Below, one piece after another: positions 50,551 to 58,888 of a DNA stretch of 64,000 nt. The position numbers and the translations under genes are program-made. The notes below the pieces were generated by a model. The model was not told where the DNA came from. It saw only the letters and a list, made by a program, of their open reading frames with translations, and searched no databases. The first letter of the stretch is position 1, and each line of letters begins with the position of its first letter. This DNA is from Roseburia sp. (GTDB taxonomy: Bacteria; Bacillota; Clostridia; Lachnospirales; Lachnospiraceae). The stretch covers positions 103,967 through 167,966 of the forward strand of contig JAGBEG010000018.1 in the NCBI GenBank assembly GCA_017937095.1, written 5' to 3'.

Positions 50551-51393
50551 TTAATTTTTGCGGTGCATTCCCGCATACGCGACGCAGCAGACGATGAGAT
50601 AGCCGAGCACCGCGATGACGGAGGATTCCACGCCGAACTCTCCTCCGGTGATTGCGAAATGCCGCGAAGAGAGGACATAGGAACAGATATTGCCGGAATC
50701 CGCGGTTTCTCCTACACCAAGAACGCCGCCTATAATGATGATATTCCACACGGCATGGACAGCCGCGCTGTTCCAGACAGACCTTCCCTCCAATGAGATC
50801 AGCGAAAACATAATTCCGACCACAGTTCCCGCAATCAATACCAGAATCGCACTAAGAACGCTAAGGTCAGAGCTTAAGTGCAGCATACCGAACAGAACCG
50901 ACGGTATGATGATGGCGGCGCATCTTCCGAACCGCTTGTCAAGCAGATTAAGTATCACGCCCCGGAAGACAAGTTCCTCTACCGCTCCGGCAGAAACCCC
51001 GTAAAAAAAGACTGCCATGATAACTGTATTTATCATATCCCATACCGTCATATCGCTTCTTACAAATTCCCCCGGCAGACACAGATAAATTCCGGTGACA
51101 GCAAGCGGCAGGAGAAATGCCGTAAGCAGCCATTTTAAATCAATTCGAAAACGCGGGATATTATAATCCGTTAAGCTGCCTTTTAAAAAGCGGGTAATCA
51201 GAAGCTTTATCAGAAAATAAACGCACGCAATATAGATTACGCCCTCTGCAACCACACCGATATCCAGCGGAAGTGGAAGCATGGCAAGTGCAATAGCCGC
51301 CACTTGGGCAGCAATATTAGCCCCAATCATAATTACAAGCACCAGAATAATCCCGCCGATTACTTTTCCGACTCCGACTTTCTCCTCCATCAC
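50551..51393 (-). CDS. CPBP-family intramembrane protease
   Basis: 280 residues with about seven membrane helices. The three CPBP/Abi motifs are present: EELVFRGVILNLL (about residue 141), FGMLHLSSDLS (His about 170), and HAVWNIIIIGG (about 213). Members process prenylated or other membrane substrates, some in bacteriocin immunity. GGAGG before the ATG. It follows the PadR-DUF1700-DUF4097 genes on the same strand with a 28-base gap, so it may belong to that unit. Confidence 0.88.
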   Translation of the reverse strand: MMEEKVGVGKVIGGIILVLVIMIGANIAAQVAAIALAMLPLPLDIGVVAEGVIYIACVYFLIKLLITRFLKGSLTDYNIPRFRIDLKWLLTAFLLPLAVTGIYLCLPGEFVRSDMTVWDMINTVIMAVFFYGVSAGAVEELVFRGVILNLLDKRFGRCAAIIIPSVLFGMLHLSSDLSVLSAILVLIAGTVVGIMFSLISLEGRSVWNSAAVHAVWNIIIIGGVLGVGETADSGNICSYVLSSRHFAITGGEFGVESSVIAVLGYLIVCCVAYAGMHRKN

Positions 51394-51421
51394 AGACCTC
51401 CATCTTATCTCTTACGCTCTC

Positions 51422-52456
51422 TTATCGTCCAATCTCCACATCAATGCTGCCCATACCGCAGTCTAATTCAATCGTTCCGATTGCTCCCTCATTGGTCGCC
51501 TGATAGCTTCCGCTTAAATTGGAGTAGGACTTGCCGTTTACTTCCACTTCACCAATGCCACAGCTTATCTTATAATCGTAATCCTGCTCCTTCTTTCCAA
51601 GCAGCTCGATCTCCATCTCGCCGATGCCGCAGTCTGCCACAAGATCCCCATTCACAGTTCCCGCCATGGAAAGATCTCCGACTCCGCAGTCCAGATTGAC
51701 ATCTCCATAGGTACCGCCGCCGATGTCCAAAGACCCTGCTCCAAGACTCACGGTCATCTTCTCCGTCACGGTAAAGCCCGTCGTCGTAAGCTCGCCTGCT
51801 CCGACATACAGTGTCAGTTCCTTACAGCTAAGCCCCTCAATCTCTGCATCCGTCGCTCCGATATTCAGCTCTACCGTACCGAACTGCATTCCTTTCGGAA
51901 TCTCAATGACGATCTTCGCGTGATTATTTGTGCGGTAATGATGCTCCGTATCATAAAGAACAGTAAGTGTACCGTTCTTTACCTCGTTGTCATAATACTT
52001 CTCATGAATACGGTATGTCTTGACTATAATATTCGTATCGTCTGTTCCCTCTTTAAAATCAACGACCGCCGCATTTACATCGAGCTTGAGATTCTTTGCC
52101 TCCGCAGCCGCAAAGGTATAAGTGCTTTCCGCTGTTCCGGCAGCCCCAGCGTCATGGTCCGAATCGCTATCTGCATTGTCATCATCCTCGACGTCTCCTA
52201 CATCGATATCGCCTACATCGATATCGCCCACGTCCACATAGTCTTCCAGGTCTTCCCATCCAAAATCCACATCAGAATCGTTGTAGTATATACCGTGAAG
52301 TCCGATATGCCAGTTTCCGTAATTCAGTTCTCCGTCGTCTGCCATCTGGCGAATCGATTTGTTTCCGTCCATGAGGGAAGCAATCCCGCAGAGCAGGATC
52401 CCGACTCCTCCAAGTATCGCCGCGATGATCAGGCTTACTTTCGTAAATTTCTTCAT
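51422..52456 (-). CDS. DUF4097 beta-strand repeat membrane protein
   Basis: 344 residues. One N-terminal membrane helix (LIIAAILGGVGILLCGIASL), an acidic segment with a short VDVGDID repeat, then a DUF4097 right-handed beta structure of ladder-like strands (GTVELNIGATDAEIEGLSC, ELTLYVGAGELTTTGF, MTVSLGAGSLDIGGGTYGDV, NLDCGVGDLSMAGTV, IGEVEVNGKSYSNL). The start overlaps the DUF1700 stop by four bases. Third gene of the conserved PadR-DUF1700-DUF4097 set; thought to act in envelope-stress sensing, mechanism unknown. Confidence 0.88.
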   Translation of the reverse strand: MKKFTKVSLIIAAILGGVGILLCGIASLMDGNKSIRQMADDGELNYGNWHIGLHGIYYNDSDVDFGWEDLEDYVDVGDIDVGDIDVGDVEDDDNADSDSDHDAGAAGTAESTYTFAAAEAKNLKLDVNAAVVDFKEGTDDTNIIVKTYRIHEKYYDNEVKNGTLTVLYDTEHHYRTNNHAKIVIEIPKGMQFGTVELNIGATDAEIEGLSCKELTLYVGAGELTTTGFTVTEKMTVSLGAGSLDIGGGTYGDVNLDCGVGDLSMAGTVNGDLVADCGIGEMEIELLGKKEQDYDYKISCGIGEVEVNGKSYSNLSGSYQATNEGAIGTIELDCGMGSIDVEIGR

Positions 52457-53145
52457 GCCGCAACACGCTCCTTTCTCTTGTCAAACGGTTTCTTACACAG
52501 GTTCCAGATTCCCTTAAGTGCCCATGGCAGGAATACGCCGAACACCCAGATCACTAACAATACCGCAAGAATCCCGAGTGCCAGAACAATCAGTCCGCCG
52601 CCGCAAAGCCCGATTCCGACTGCCGGAGCACCGCTGAACATAAGGCCGGTTCCACAGCCGATCAATACAAATCCCACAAAAATGAGCGACGCCATGACCG
52701 CGATCACCGCAACCGCCACACCGAACAGCGCTGCAACGACTGCGAGCAGCACGCACAGAATCACAAGAAGGAGCGTAAGCCAGATCGGTGAAGTAATCGC
52801 AAGAAGCGCCACTGTAAGCCCCGTCATTCCTCCATGATTCTTCTTCGTCTTCTGCGCTCCGTTCAGATTCTGAATCGTCTGATTTACATTCTTATAATAT
52901 TCCTCGTCACGGTTGGCAAACGCATTGTAGCCGCTCCCGTTTCCGTCAATTCCCATATCCTTTAAAATGCTCTCCGCGACCTTCTGCGGGGACTCCAGTT
53001 CCGCAATGATCGACGCTTCATTCGACTCCCCTGCATCCTCAAAATAGCTCCGGTAAAATGCAAGTGCCTCCCTGCGCTCCTCCTCCGAAATCCCGGACAA
53101 AAGCGCCTCCAACTGTCTTAAAAATTCTTCCTTGTTCATTTTCAA
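52453..53145 (-). CDS. DUF1700 (HAAS) membrane protein
   Basis: 230 residues. An N-terminal HAAS domain (KEEFLRQLEALLSGISEEER, EALAFYRSYFEDAGESN, SPQKVAESILKDMG) is followed by four membrane helices (LTVALLAITSPIWLTLLLVI, VLLAVVAALFGVAVAVIAVM, GIGLCGGGLIVLALGILAVL). HAAS domains bind their cognate PadR regulator in known systems. It overlaps PadR and DUF4097 by four bases (ATGA) at both ends, a tightly coupled set. Confidence 0.9.
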   Translation of the reverse strand: MKMNKEEFLRQLEALLSGISEEERREALAFYRSYFEDAGESNEASIIAELESPQKVAESILKDMGIDGNGSGYNAFANRDEEYYKNVNQTIQNLNGAQKTKKNHGGMTGLTVALLAITSPIWLTLLLVILCVLLAVVAALFGVAVAVIAVMASLIFVGFVLIGCGTGLMFSGAPAVGIGLCGGGLIVLALGILAVLLVIWVFGVFLPWALKGIWNLCKKPFDKRKERVAA

Positions 53146-53462
53146 ACTCCCTCCTCGGAAAATAGCTTTGTTATTTTCGAAGAATAGTCATCCCATTCTC
53201 TGCGGTACTCCGTAAGCTTCGCGCTCCCTGCTTCCGTGATCTTATAATACCGGCGGTTGCGTCCTCCGCATTCCCTGTCATAGACAATCAGGCATCCGTC
53301 CTTCTGCAGCCTGCGCAGAACCGGATAGAGCGTTGACTCCGACACCTCGATTGCCCTTCTGACGTCCTGGGTAATCTTGTAGCCGTACGTGCCTTCCTCC
53401 TCCTTGGAAACGACCGCCAGAACAATCGCGTCCAACAGAGCGGCACCCGTATTAAACACCAT
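53142..53462 (-). CDS. PadR-family transcriptional regulator
   Basis: 106 residues, the minimal PadR winged helix: LDAIVLAVVSKEEEGTYGYK, ITQDVRRAIEVSESTLYPVL, RRLQKDGCLIVYDRECGGRN, RRYYKITEAGSAKL. AAAGGGG before the ATG. Heads the operon and probably represses it through the palindrome in its promoter. Confidence 0.93.
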   Translation of the reverse strand: MVFNTGAALLDAIVLAVVSKEEEGTYGYKITQDVRRAIEVSESTLYPVLRRLQKDGCLIVYDRECGGRNRRYYKITEAGSAKLTEYRREWDDYSSKITKLFSEEGV

Positions 53463-53527
53463 ATTCCGTGCCCCTTTCGTTATGAGATTATATTATCTAT
53501 CTTTTATAATATTATTTCTTTATCAAT

Positions 53528-53557
53528 ACTATATATTATATAATATCATTTTGTCAA
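53528..53557 (-). promoter_or_regulatory. PadR operon promoter with 14-bp palindrome in the spacer
   Basis: Minus strand: TTGACA (53557-53552), 18-base spacer, TATAGT (53533-53528). The perfect palindrome ATATTATATAATAT (53533-53546) fills the spacer next to the -10, a fitting place for an autorepressor. A/T-rich palindromes can also be chance here. Confidence 0.55.
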
Positions 53558-53674
53558 CATTATTATTTGAAAAATGTACTATTTTTGATATATACATAAC
53601 GCAGTACTTCCGAAAAGCAGTTCTTTCGAATCACGACACTCCCGTATCACGCTACTTTGGACATGCAAAAAAAG

Positions 53675-53704
53675 GGAGCCGTACTGCCCTCGCAGTACGG
53701 CTCC
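53675..53704 (-). terminator. Terminator of the degV unit
   Basis: A 12-bp perfect stem GGAGCCGTACTG/CAGTACGGCTCC (53675-53686, 53693-53704) with a six-base loop, followed on the minus strand by CCTTTTTTTTGC. The remaining sequence up to the PadR promoter holds nothing I recognise. Confidence 0.92.
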
Positions 53705-53738
53705 TTTCTGGCGTCTTCCCAGTGTAGCGACACATTCA

Positions 53739-54644
53739 CTAACCTTCCCAATCCGCGCGCCTGATAATACCGACGCCAATCGGATAAGGTCCCGTGTGAA
53801 CGCCGATCGTAGCTCCGATCTGGTAAATCTTTATCTCATTGATTCCGAGGCGCTCCCGCACCAGGTCCTTTAACATCTCACGGAACTGACAGGCTTCCCC
53901 GTAATCATATCCAAAACCGATGGCGAAGCTGTACTCCCCCAGCTTCGCATTCCGCTCATCGAGATAGGCTTTGAGCATCTGTACGACCTTCTCCATGGAC
54001 TTGTGGCGGTTTCTCGTCACGCCGGAATTGAAAATCTCGCCTTCCTTTAAGGTGATGAGCGGCTTGATCTTGAGCGCCCCGGCGGCAAGCCCCGTAAGCT
54101 TTCCGATTCTGCCGCCGTGCTTTAGATAATCGATGCTTCCGATAGTAAAAAAGATTCTGCCGCTCTCGCGGATTGCCAAGATGCGCTCTACGATGCGGTC
54201 ATACTCCCACCCCATATCGCGCAGCCTGCACGCCTCGAGCACATACAGTCCCTGCAGCACCGTATTCACCGTAGCGTCGATGACCGTGATCCTTGCATCG
54301 GGATATTCCTCAAGAACCATATCGCGCGCCGTGTTCGCCGACTGCATCGAGCCGCTGAACTTCGTCGTGATACAGATACAGATCATCGGCGTTCCTTCCT
54401 TTGCCAGCGGCAAAAAGACCTGATAATAGTCGTCCACGGAAGGCATCGAGGTCTTGGGAAATACATCCGGGTGCTCCACCATCTGCTGATAAAATTCCCG
54501 GATATCTAACTCCTCTCCTTCCTTCCGATAGGTCTCTCCATCGAATGACACATAAAAAGGCACCACGCGTATATCTCTCTTATCGGTAATCTCTCTTGAG
54601 AGGTCTAATGAACCGTCGCTGATAATCTGAATCTTCTCCTGCAT
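53739..54644 (-). CDS. DegV-family fatty-acid-binding protein
   Basis: 301 residues from MQEKIQIISDG; AAGGAG lies seven bases upstream. The frame stays open to 54815 inside ade, but that extension is not conserved-looking. DegV blocks: DGSLDLSREITDKRDIRVVP, KTSMPSVDDYYQVF, CICITTKFSGSMQSANTARD, VIDATVNTVLQGLYVLEA, SIDYLKHGGRIGKLTGLAAG, KIKPLITLKEGEIF, GVHTGPYPIGVGIIR. Family members bind a fatty acid and supply it to the fatty acid kinase FakA. Follows ade with a 61-base gap. Confidence 0.93.
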   Translation of the reverse strand: MQEKIQIISDGSLDLSREITDKRDIRVVPFYVSFDGETYRKEGEELDIREFYQQMVEHPDVFPKTSMPSVDDYYQVFLPLAKEGTPMICICITTKFSGSMQSANTARDMVLEEYPDARITVIDATVNTVLQGLYVLEACRLRDMGWEYDRIVERILAIRESGRIFFTIGSIDYLKHGGRIGKLTGLAAGALKIKPLITLKEGEIFNSGVTRNRHKSMEKVVQMLKAYLDERNAKLGEYSFAIGFGYDYGEACQFREMLKDLVRERLGINEIKIYQIGATIGVHTGPYPIGVGIIRRADWEG

Positions 54645-54705
54645 AAAATCTCCTTCATCTTTTCCATCAGAATCATTATTGCCCACCGCTCCAAAAGCGG
54701 AGGTC

Positions 54706-56391
54706 CTATTCACCGAAAAGGTAAATTCCGCGCTCCGTAACCCGGATTTCCGGAATGACCGTAAGCGCCATAAAGGAAAGCGTAATAAACGGATCGACGT
54801 CCTCGGAAATGCCAAGCTCTCTCGCCTCTTTTAACATAGCCGCCATCTTCTCGGTCGCTTTCTCATACGGCTGGTCGCTCATCAGTCCTGCAATCGGCAG
54901 CGGCAGCACATCTACGACCCTGCCGCCCGCAACAATCGCGTAGCCGCCCTGCTGCTCCTCTACCGCCTTGATCGCGAGCAGGATATCATCGTCGTTGTCT
55001 CCTGCCACGATCAGGTTATGAGAATCGTGCGCTACAGACGTCGCGACTGCGCCGCCCTTTACCCCAAAGCCTTTCAGCGGCGCCACACCGATTTCTCCGG
55101 TCTTTCCGTGACGCTCCACGACACAGATTTTATTGTACACCTCATTCGGGACGAAATATCCCTGCTCCGATGGTACTTCCTCCACCAGATGCGTCGTCAC
55201 GATCTGATGCGCATTCATCAGAATCACATCCGTTTTCCCGTCACAGGCAAGCTGAATGCGCTCCTTTGTGACATCCCCGACATGAACCGTGCAAAGCAGC
55301 TCCTGCGGCACTTCCACCGAATACTTCCTCGCGTAATCCCTGTCGGTTAAAATCCTGCCCGCTTTCATGACTGCCGTCGGGCGCACTTCCTTTAAATCAT
55401 CCAGAAATACAATGTCCGCGTGGTAACCTGCGCCGATCGCACCGTAATTTTTCAGTCCATAGAACATTGCCGTCTGGTAGCTTCCCATCTTATAAGCCTT
55501 CGCCACCGGAACCCCCAGCGCGATCGCTTTGCGGATACAGGTACTGATATGTCCTTCCTGCTGAATCTCCTCGATATGCTTATCGTCCGTGCAGAACGCG
55601 CACTGATCCAGAGCCACCTCCGCATCTAAGAGCGTACCGATCAGCGTCTCCAGATTCTTTGCGCCGCTGCCCTCCCTGATATAGATGTGGAATCCGGCGC
55701 GCAGCTTATCGAGCACTTCCTTCGGCGTTGCGCACTCGTGGTCGTTCTCAACCCCAGCAAGGCGGTACGCCTGCACCGTTTTTCCGGTAATTCCGGGTGC
55801 ATGTCCGTCAATGTGCTTCTTCGAGAAAAGCTCCAGCTTGTCCGCCATCCTGCGCTCGCCTGTGGCACATTCCGCAAAACGCATCGTCTCCCCGAGTCCC
55901 AGAACACGGGTGTTGTCCACATATTTCATCATGTCGGACGCAAGGAACTGACCGCAGCCGTTCGTCTCTACATCCGTCGCTGGCACAGAGGACGGGACCA
56001 TATAGAAAATATCGACAAGCGACTGATTCGCACATCTTAAGAAATAGTCCATGCCTTTCGTACCGCACACATTCACAATTTCGTGCGGATCTGCAACGAT
56101 TGTCGTCGTCCCCGCCTGCACGAGCACCTTGGCAAGCTCGCCCGGCGCGACCATGCTGGATTCTATGTGCATATGTGCGTCCAGAAAGCCCGGCACCAGA
56201 TATTTCCCGGTGCAGTCAATCTCACGTATGCCTTCATAGGAGCCAACGCCCACAATCGTATCCCCGCAGATCGCCACGTCCGCGTCGATGATTTCCTCCG
56301 TAAATACATTGAGTATTCTGCCGTGCTTTAAGACGAGATCCGCCTTGCAGACACCGTTCGCACAGTCCAATCTTCTCTTTCTGTCTATCAT
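54706..56391 (-). CDS. ade: Adenine deaminase
   Basis: Amidohydrolase-fold enzyme turning adenine into hypoxanthine (purine salvage). 561 residues from MIDRKRRLDC, with GGAGG before this ATG. Metal-binding PGFLDAHMHIESSMVAPGEL, TTTIVADPHEIVNVCG, HIDGHAPGITGK, CAFCTDDKH, and the C-terminal FGVKGGAVATSVAHDSHNL and GGYAIVAGGRVVDVLPLP, all as in bacterial Ade. Same strand as DUF1002 gene upstream and degV downstream. Confidence 0.96.
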   Translation of the reverse strand: MIDRKRRLDCANGVCKADLVLKHGRILNVFTEEIIDADVAICGDTIVGVGSYEGIREIDCTGKYLVPGFLDAHMHIESSMVAPGELAKVLVQAGTTTIVADPHEIVNVCGTKGMDYFLRCANQSLVDIFYMVPSSVPATDVETNGCGQFLASDMMKYVDNTRVLGLGETMRFAECATGERRMADKLELFSKKHIDGHAPGITGKTVQAYRLAGVENDHECATPKEVLDKLRAGFHIYIREGSGAKNLETLIGTLLDAEVALDQCAFCTDDKHIEEIQQEGHISTCIRKAIALGVPVAKAYKMGSYQTAMFYGLKNYGAIGAGYHADIVFLDDLKEVRPTAVMKAGRILTDRDYARKYSVEVPQELLCTVHVGDVTKERIQLACDGKTDVILMNAHQIVTTHLVEEVPSEQGYFVPNEVYNKICVVERHGKTGEIGVAPLKGFGVKGGAVATSVAHDSHNLIVAGDNDDDILLAIKAVEEQQGGYAIVAGGRVVDVLPLPIAGLMSDQPYEKATEKMAAMLKEARELGISEDVDPFITLSFMALTVIPEIRVTERGIYLFGE

Positions 56392-56421
56392 AACTTCCTC
56401 CAACTCCACATATGCCGTAAA

Positions 56422-56458
56422 GCAGCGCAGAGGAATCCCGCTACTTCCTCTGCACTGC
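56422..56458 (-). terminator. Terminator between the DUF1002 gene and ade
   Basis: A 14-bp stem with one G-T pair: GCAGCGCAGAGGAA (56422-56435) with TTCCTCTGCACTGC (56445-56458). On the minus strand it runs into TTTACGG; modest T-run, so possibly partial. Confidence 0.6.
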
Positions 56459-56464
56459 CGTTAC

Positions 56465-57730
56465 TTAAGAAAATAATCCCTTGAAAAAATCTGCAATTGC
56501 AGTAAATGCATTGGTGAAAAATGAACCGATGGACGATAACAGCCCGCTCGCATCTCCACCGCCGTCTCTATAGGAATGGTACAGAGATTCCGCATAATCC
56601 ACCAGACCGTTTAAGTCAATGCCGAGCGACGTGATCTTAAGCAGAAGGTCTACAATCTGCTGACGCTCGGAATCTGACAATGTGACCTGATACTTCTCAC
56701 ACGCATCGTCGATCGCCTCGTTGATGCTCGCCTCGTCCTTCAGATCGTTCTGCGCAATGACCGACTTAATATAAGCGATAAATTCCTCCACCTCTTCATC
56801 GGTAAGTCCCTCAATCGTCTCTTCAAGCTGTCCGGTGATGACAAGCTCATTTAACGCGGCGTCGATAATCTGCGCGTCGATCGTCTCCCCTGTCATCTCC
56901 TGATAAGCTTTAAATATTCCAACCAGCGCTGCCGTACCGGAAATACCGGTCGGTCCTGCAACGATAATGTCCGCATCCGTAACGCCTGCCGTTGCCAGTG
57001 CGTTCTTGTACATGCCGACGGTACAGTACGTGATATTGCTCGTGGAAATATTAATTCCGCTCCCCTTCTCACGCTCGACAATCACGACCGAAGAAAGCGA
57101 TTTGCTTCCGATCTGTGATGCGTCGATGTAAGCGTCCAGATACTGATGTTCTTCCGCGTTTGTGACATATACGACATCATAGTCCGACAGATTCGCCGGG
57201 TCGATTCCCATTAAGGACAGTACCGTGTTCCGCTGCTCATCGCTAAGATCCGCGCCAAGCGACAGATACGGCTTGTCATTCGCCTTGATCTCTACCTTAT
57301 CGCCGGTCCCCTGTACCGTTACATCCCCCTGAACGGATGCTGCTTCACCGCTCTGGCTGCTCTGGGTACTCTGATTATTCTTTGTTCCCTGATTACTCTG
57401 GGTATTCTGGTTCGTATTGTCCACGATGACGTCACCCTGCACGCTCTGTGCGCCCGCGTCCGTCTGGTTTCCCGCGTCTGTCTGCGCGCCTGCATCCGTC
57501 TGGTTTCCCGCGTCTGTCTGCGCGCCTGCATCCGTCTGGTTTCCCGTATCTGTCTGCGCGCCTGCATCCGTCTGGCCTCCCGCGTCCGTCTGTGTGCCTG
57601 CATCCGTCTGGCTTCCCGCATCCGTCTGCACGCCTGTATCTGTCTCTGATGCCGCCGCTGTCACCGGTGACGCTATAAGCATCGCTGCTGCCATAAGCAG
57701 ACTGATTCGTCTGTTCATATTCTTTTTCAC
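56465..57730 (-). CDS. DUF1002 (YpuA-like) exported protein with tandem repeats
   Basis: 421 residues. I choose a GTG start at 57730: AAGGAGG lies seven bases upstream, and the ATG at 57766 precedes that ribosome site. Signal peptide MNRRISLLMAAAMLIASPVT ends at AAASE. About 65 residues of QTDAG-type six-residue repeats follow, then Gln/Ser/Asn-rich linker, then the DUF1002 domain: DEQRNTVLSLMGIDPANLSD, INISTSNITYCTVGMYKNAL, IIVAGPTGISGTAALVGIF and helices to the end. Exported; function of the family unknown. Confidence 0.85.
   Translation of the reverse strand: MKKNMNRRISLLMAAAMLIASPVTAAASETDTGVQTDAGSQTDAGTQTDAGGQTDAGAQTDTGNQTDAGAQTDAGNQTDAGAQTDAGNQTDAGAQSVQGDVIVDNTNQNTQSNQGTKNNQSTQSSQSGEAASVQGDVTVQGTGDKVEIKANDKPYLSLGADLSDEQRNTVLSLMGIDPANLSDYDVVYVTNAEEHQYLDAYIDASQIGSKSLSSVVIVEREKGSGINISTSNITYCTVGMYKNALATAGVTDADIIVAGPTGISGTAALVGIFKAYQEMTGETIDAQIIDAALNELVITGQLEETIEGLTDEEVEEFIAYIKSVIAQNDLKDEASINEAIDDACEKYQVTLSDSERQQIVDLLLKITSLGIDLNGLVDYAESLYHSYRDGGGDASGLLSSIGSFFTNAFTAIADFFKGLFS
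57448..57650. repeat. 36-bp / 18-bp tandem repeats coding the QTDAG linker
   Basis: Alternating 18-bp units (GCCTGCATCCGTCTGG and TTCCCGCGTCTGTCTG types) make a 36-bp higher-order repeat, about eleven short units in total. They encode (N/A/G/T/S)QTDAG. The alternation shows that the later copies arose by duplication of a two-unit block. Confidence 0.9.
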
Positions 57731-57875
57731 TGTAATTCCTCCTTGTCTCATGTCTTCTTGAAACAAGTCATCATTTTACTACGAACCACACCCAAAAACA
57801 ACCCGCAAGGCCTGTTCTTGCCCGCATTTAATATATTTTTAAGATTTGTTCTTCCAAAATCTTCCCGTTTTCGCC

Positions 57876-58820
57876 TTATTCCTTCACACGGACATTCAGC
57901 CATGCCGCGATATCCGCAGCGACCCGGTCTCTGTCCGTCTCGTTTAGTATCTCGTGGCGGTCATTCTCATAGAGCTTGTATGTAATGTCGGTAAGTCCTG
58001 CCTTCTGATACATGGCATAGACGCGCTTCACGCCCTCGCCCAGATCGCCGACCGGATCGTCCGCGCCGGAGACAAAGAACATCGGCAGCTCCTTTGGAAC
58101 CTTCTGCACATTCTCCATCTGATTGTCAAAAAGCACCGCCTCCATCAGACCCTGATAGCCGTTTACCGTAAAAAGGAAGGTACAGCGCGGATCGGCGTAA
58201 TATTCCTTTACATTCTCCACATTCTTCGACAGCCAGCTATTTGCATAATCCTTTCCGTACAGATCATATTTCTTATACGGCTTGCTGTAGGAAAGCGACT
58301 GCAGGAATTTACTTCTGTAGTGCGATCCGTGGAACTTTCCAATCACCTTACACAGGAAAAGCCCAAGCTTCATTGTCCCGTCCGGCACACTTCCGGTTCC
58401 CATAATGACAGCTCCCGCAACGCCCTCCGGATGGAGACACAGATATTTTCGCAGCATATAAGAGCCCATGCTGTGCCCCATCATAAAATAAGGCACGCCC
58501 GCATTCTCCTTCTGCACCATCACGCGGAGCTTGTGCATATCCTCGACGACCGTATCGCTCGGATTCTTCTCCGCAAAAAAGCCCCAGTCCGCCTCCGACT
58601 GAATCGACGCGCCGTGTCCCAGATGGTCGTGTCCGACCACAAGGAATCCCTGTGTATTTAAGTACTCCGCAAACGGCCTGTAACGCTCAATGTACTCAAT
58701 CATGCCGTGCGTAATCTGTAAAATCGCCTTATACTCCCCGCTCTCCGGCATCCACTTGACCGCGTGGATCGTCGTCTTACCATCCGTTGATAAAAAACTG
58801 AATTGTTCTTCTTTTGTCAT
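57876..58820 (-). CDS. Alpha/beta hydrolase (monoacylglycerol-lipase-like)
   Basis: 314 residues from MTKEEQFSFL, with AAGGGG before this ATG. Nucleophile elbow GHSMGS (in YFMMGHSMGSYMLRKYL), oxyanion-side LQITHGMIEYIERY, Asp in FVSGADDPVGDLGEGV and His in ENDRHEILNETDRD. The HGxxEY and late RHE pattern is that of Hydrolase_4 / monoglyceride lipases. Cytosolic, no signal peptide. Monocistronic or with the DUF1002 gene downstream. Confidence 0.9.
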   Translation of the reverse strand: MTKEEQFSFLSTDGKTTIHAVKWMPESGEYKAILQITHGMIEYIERYRPFAEYLNTQGFLVVGHDHLGHGASIQSEADWGFFAEKNPSDTVVEDMHKLRVMVQKENAGVPYFMMGHSMGSYMLRKYLCLHPEGVAGAVIMGTGSVPDGTMKLGLFLCKVIGKFHGSHYRSKFLQSLSYSKPYKKYDLYGKDYANSWLSKNVENVKEYYADPRCTFLFTVNGYQGLMEAVLFDNQMENVQKVPKELPMFFVSGADDPVGDLGEGVKRVYAMYQKAGLTDITYKLYENDRHEILNETDRDRVAADIAAWLNVRVKE

Positions 58821-58888
58821 AATATCCCCTTTCAATTTCTCCTATATTCTTTCGCTGACAGCTTCTGGCTTTCAGAGGTTCATAATTC

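Noticed and set aside
57319-57678. Arg-rich and Pro/Ser-rich open frames on both strands
   Set aside because: Shadow frames of the 18/36-bp repeats in the DUF1002 gene, without ribosome sites.
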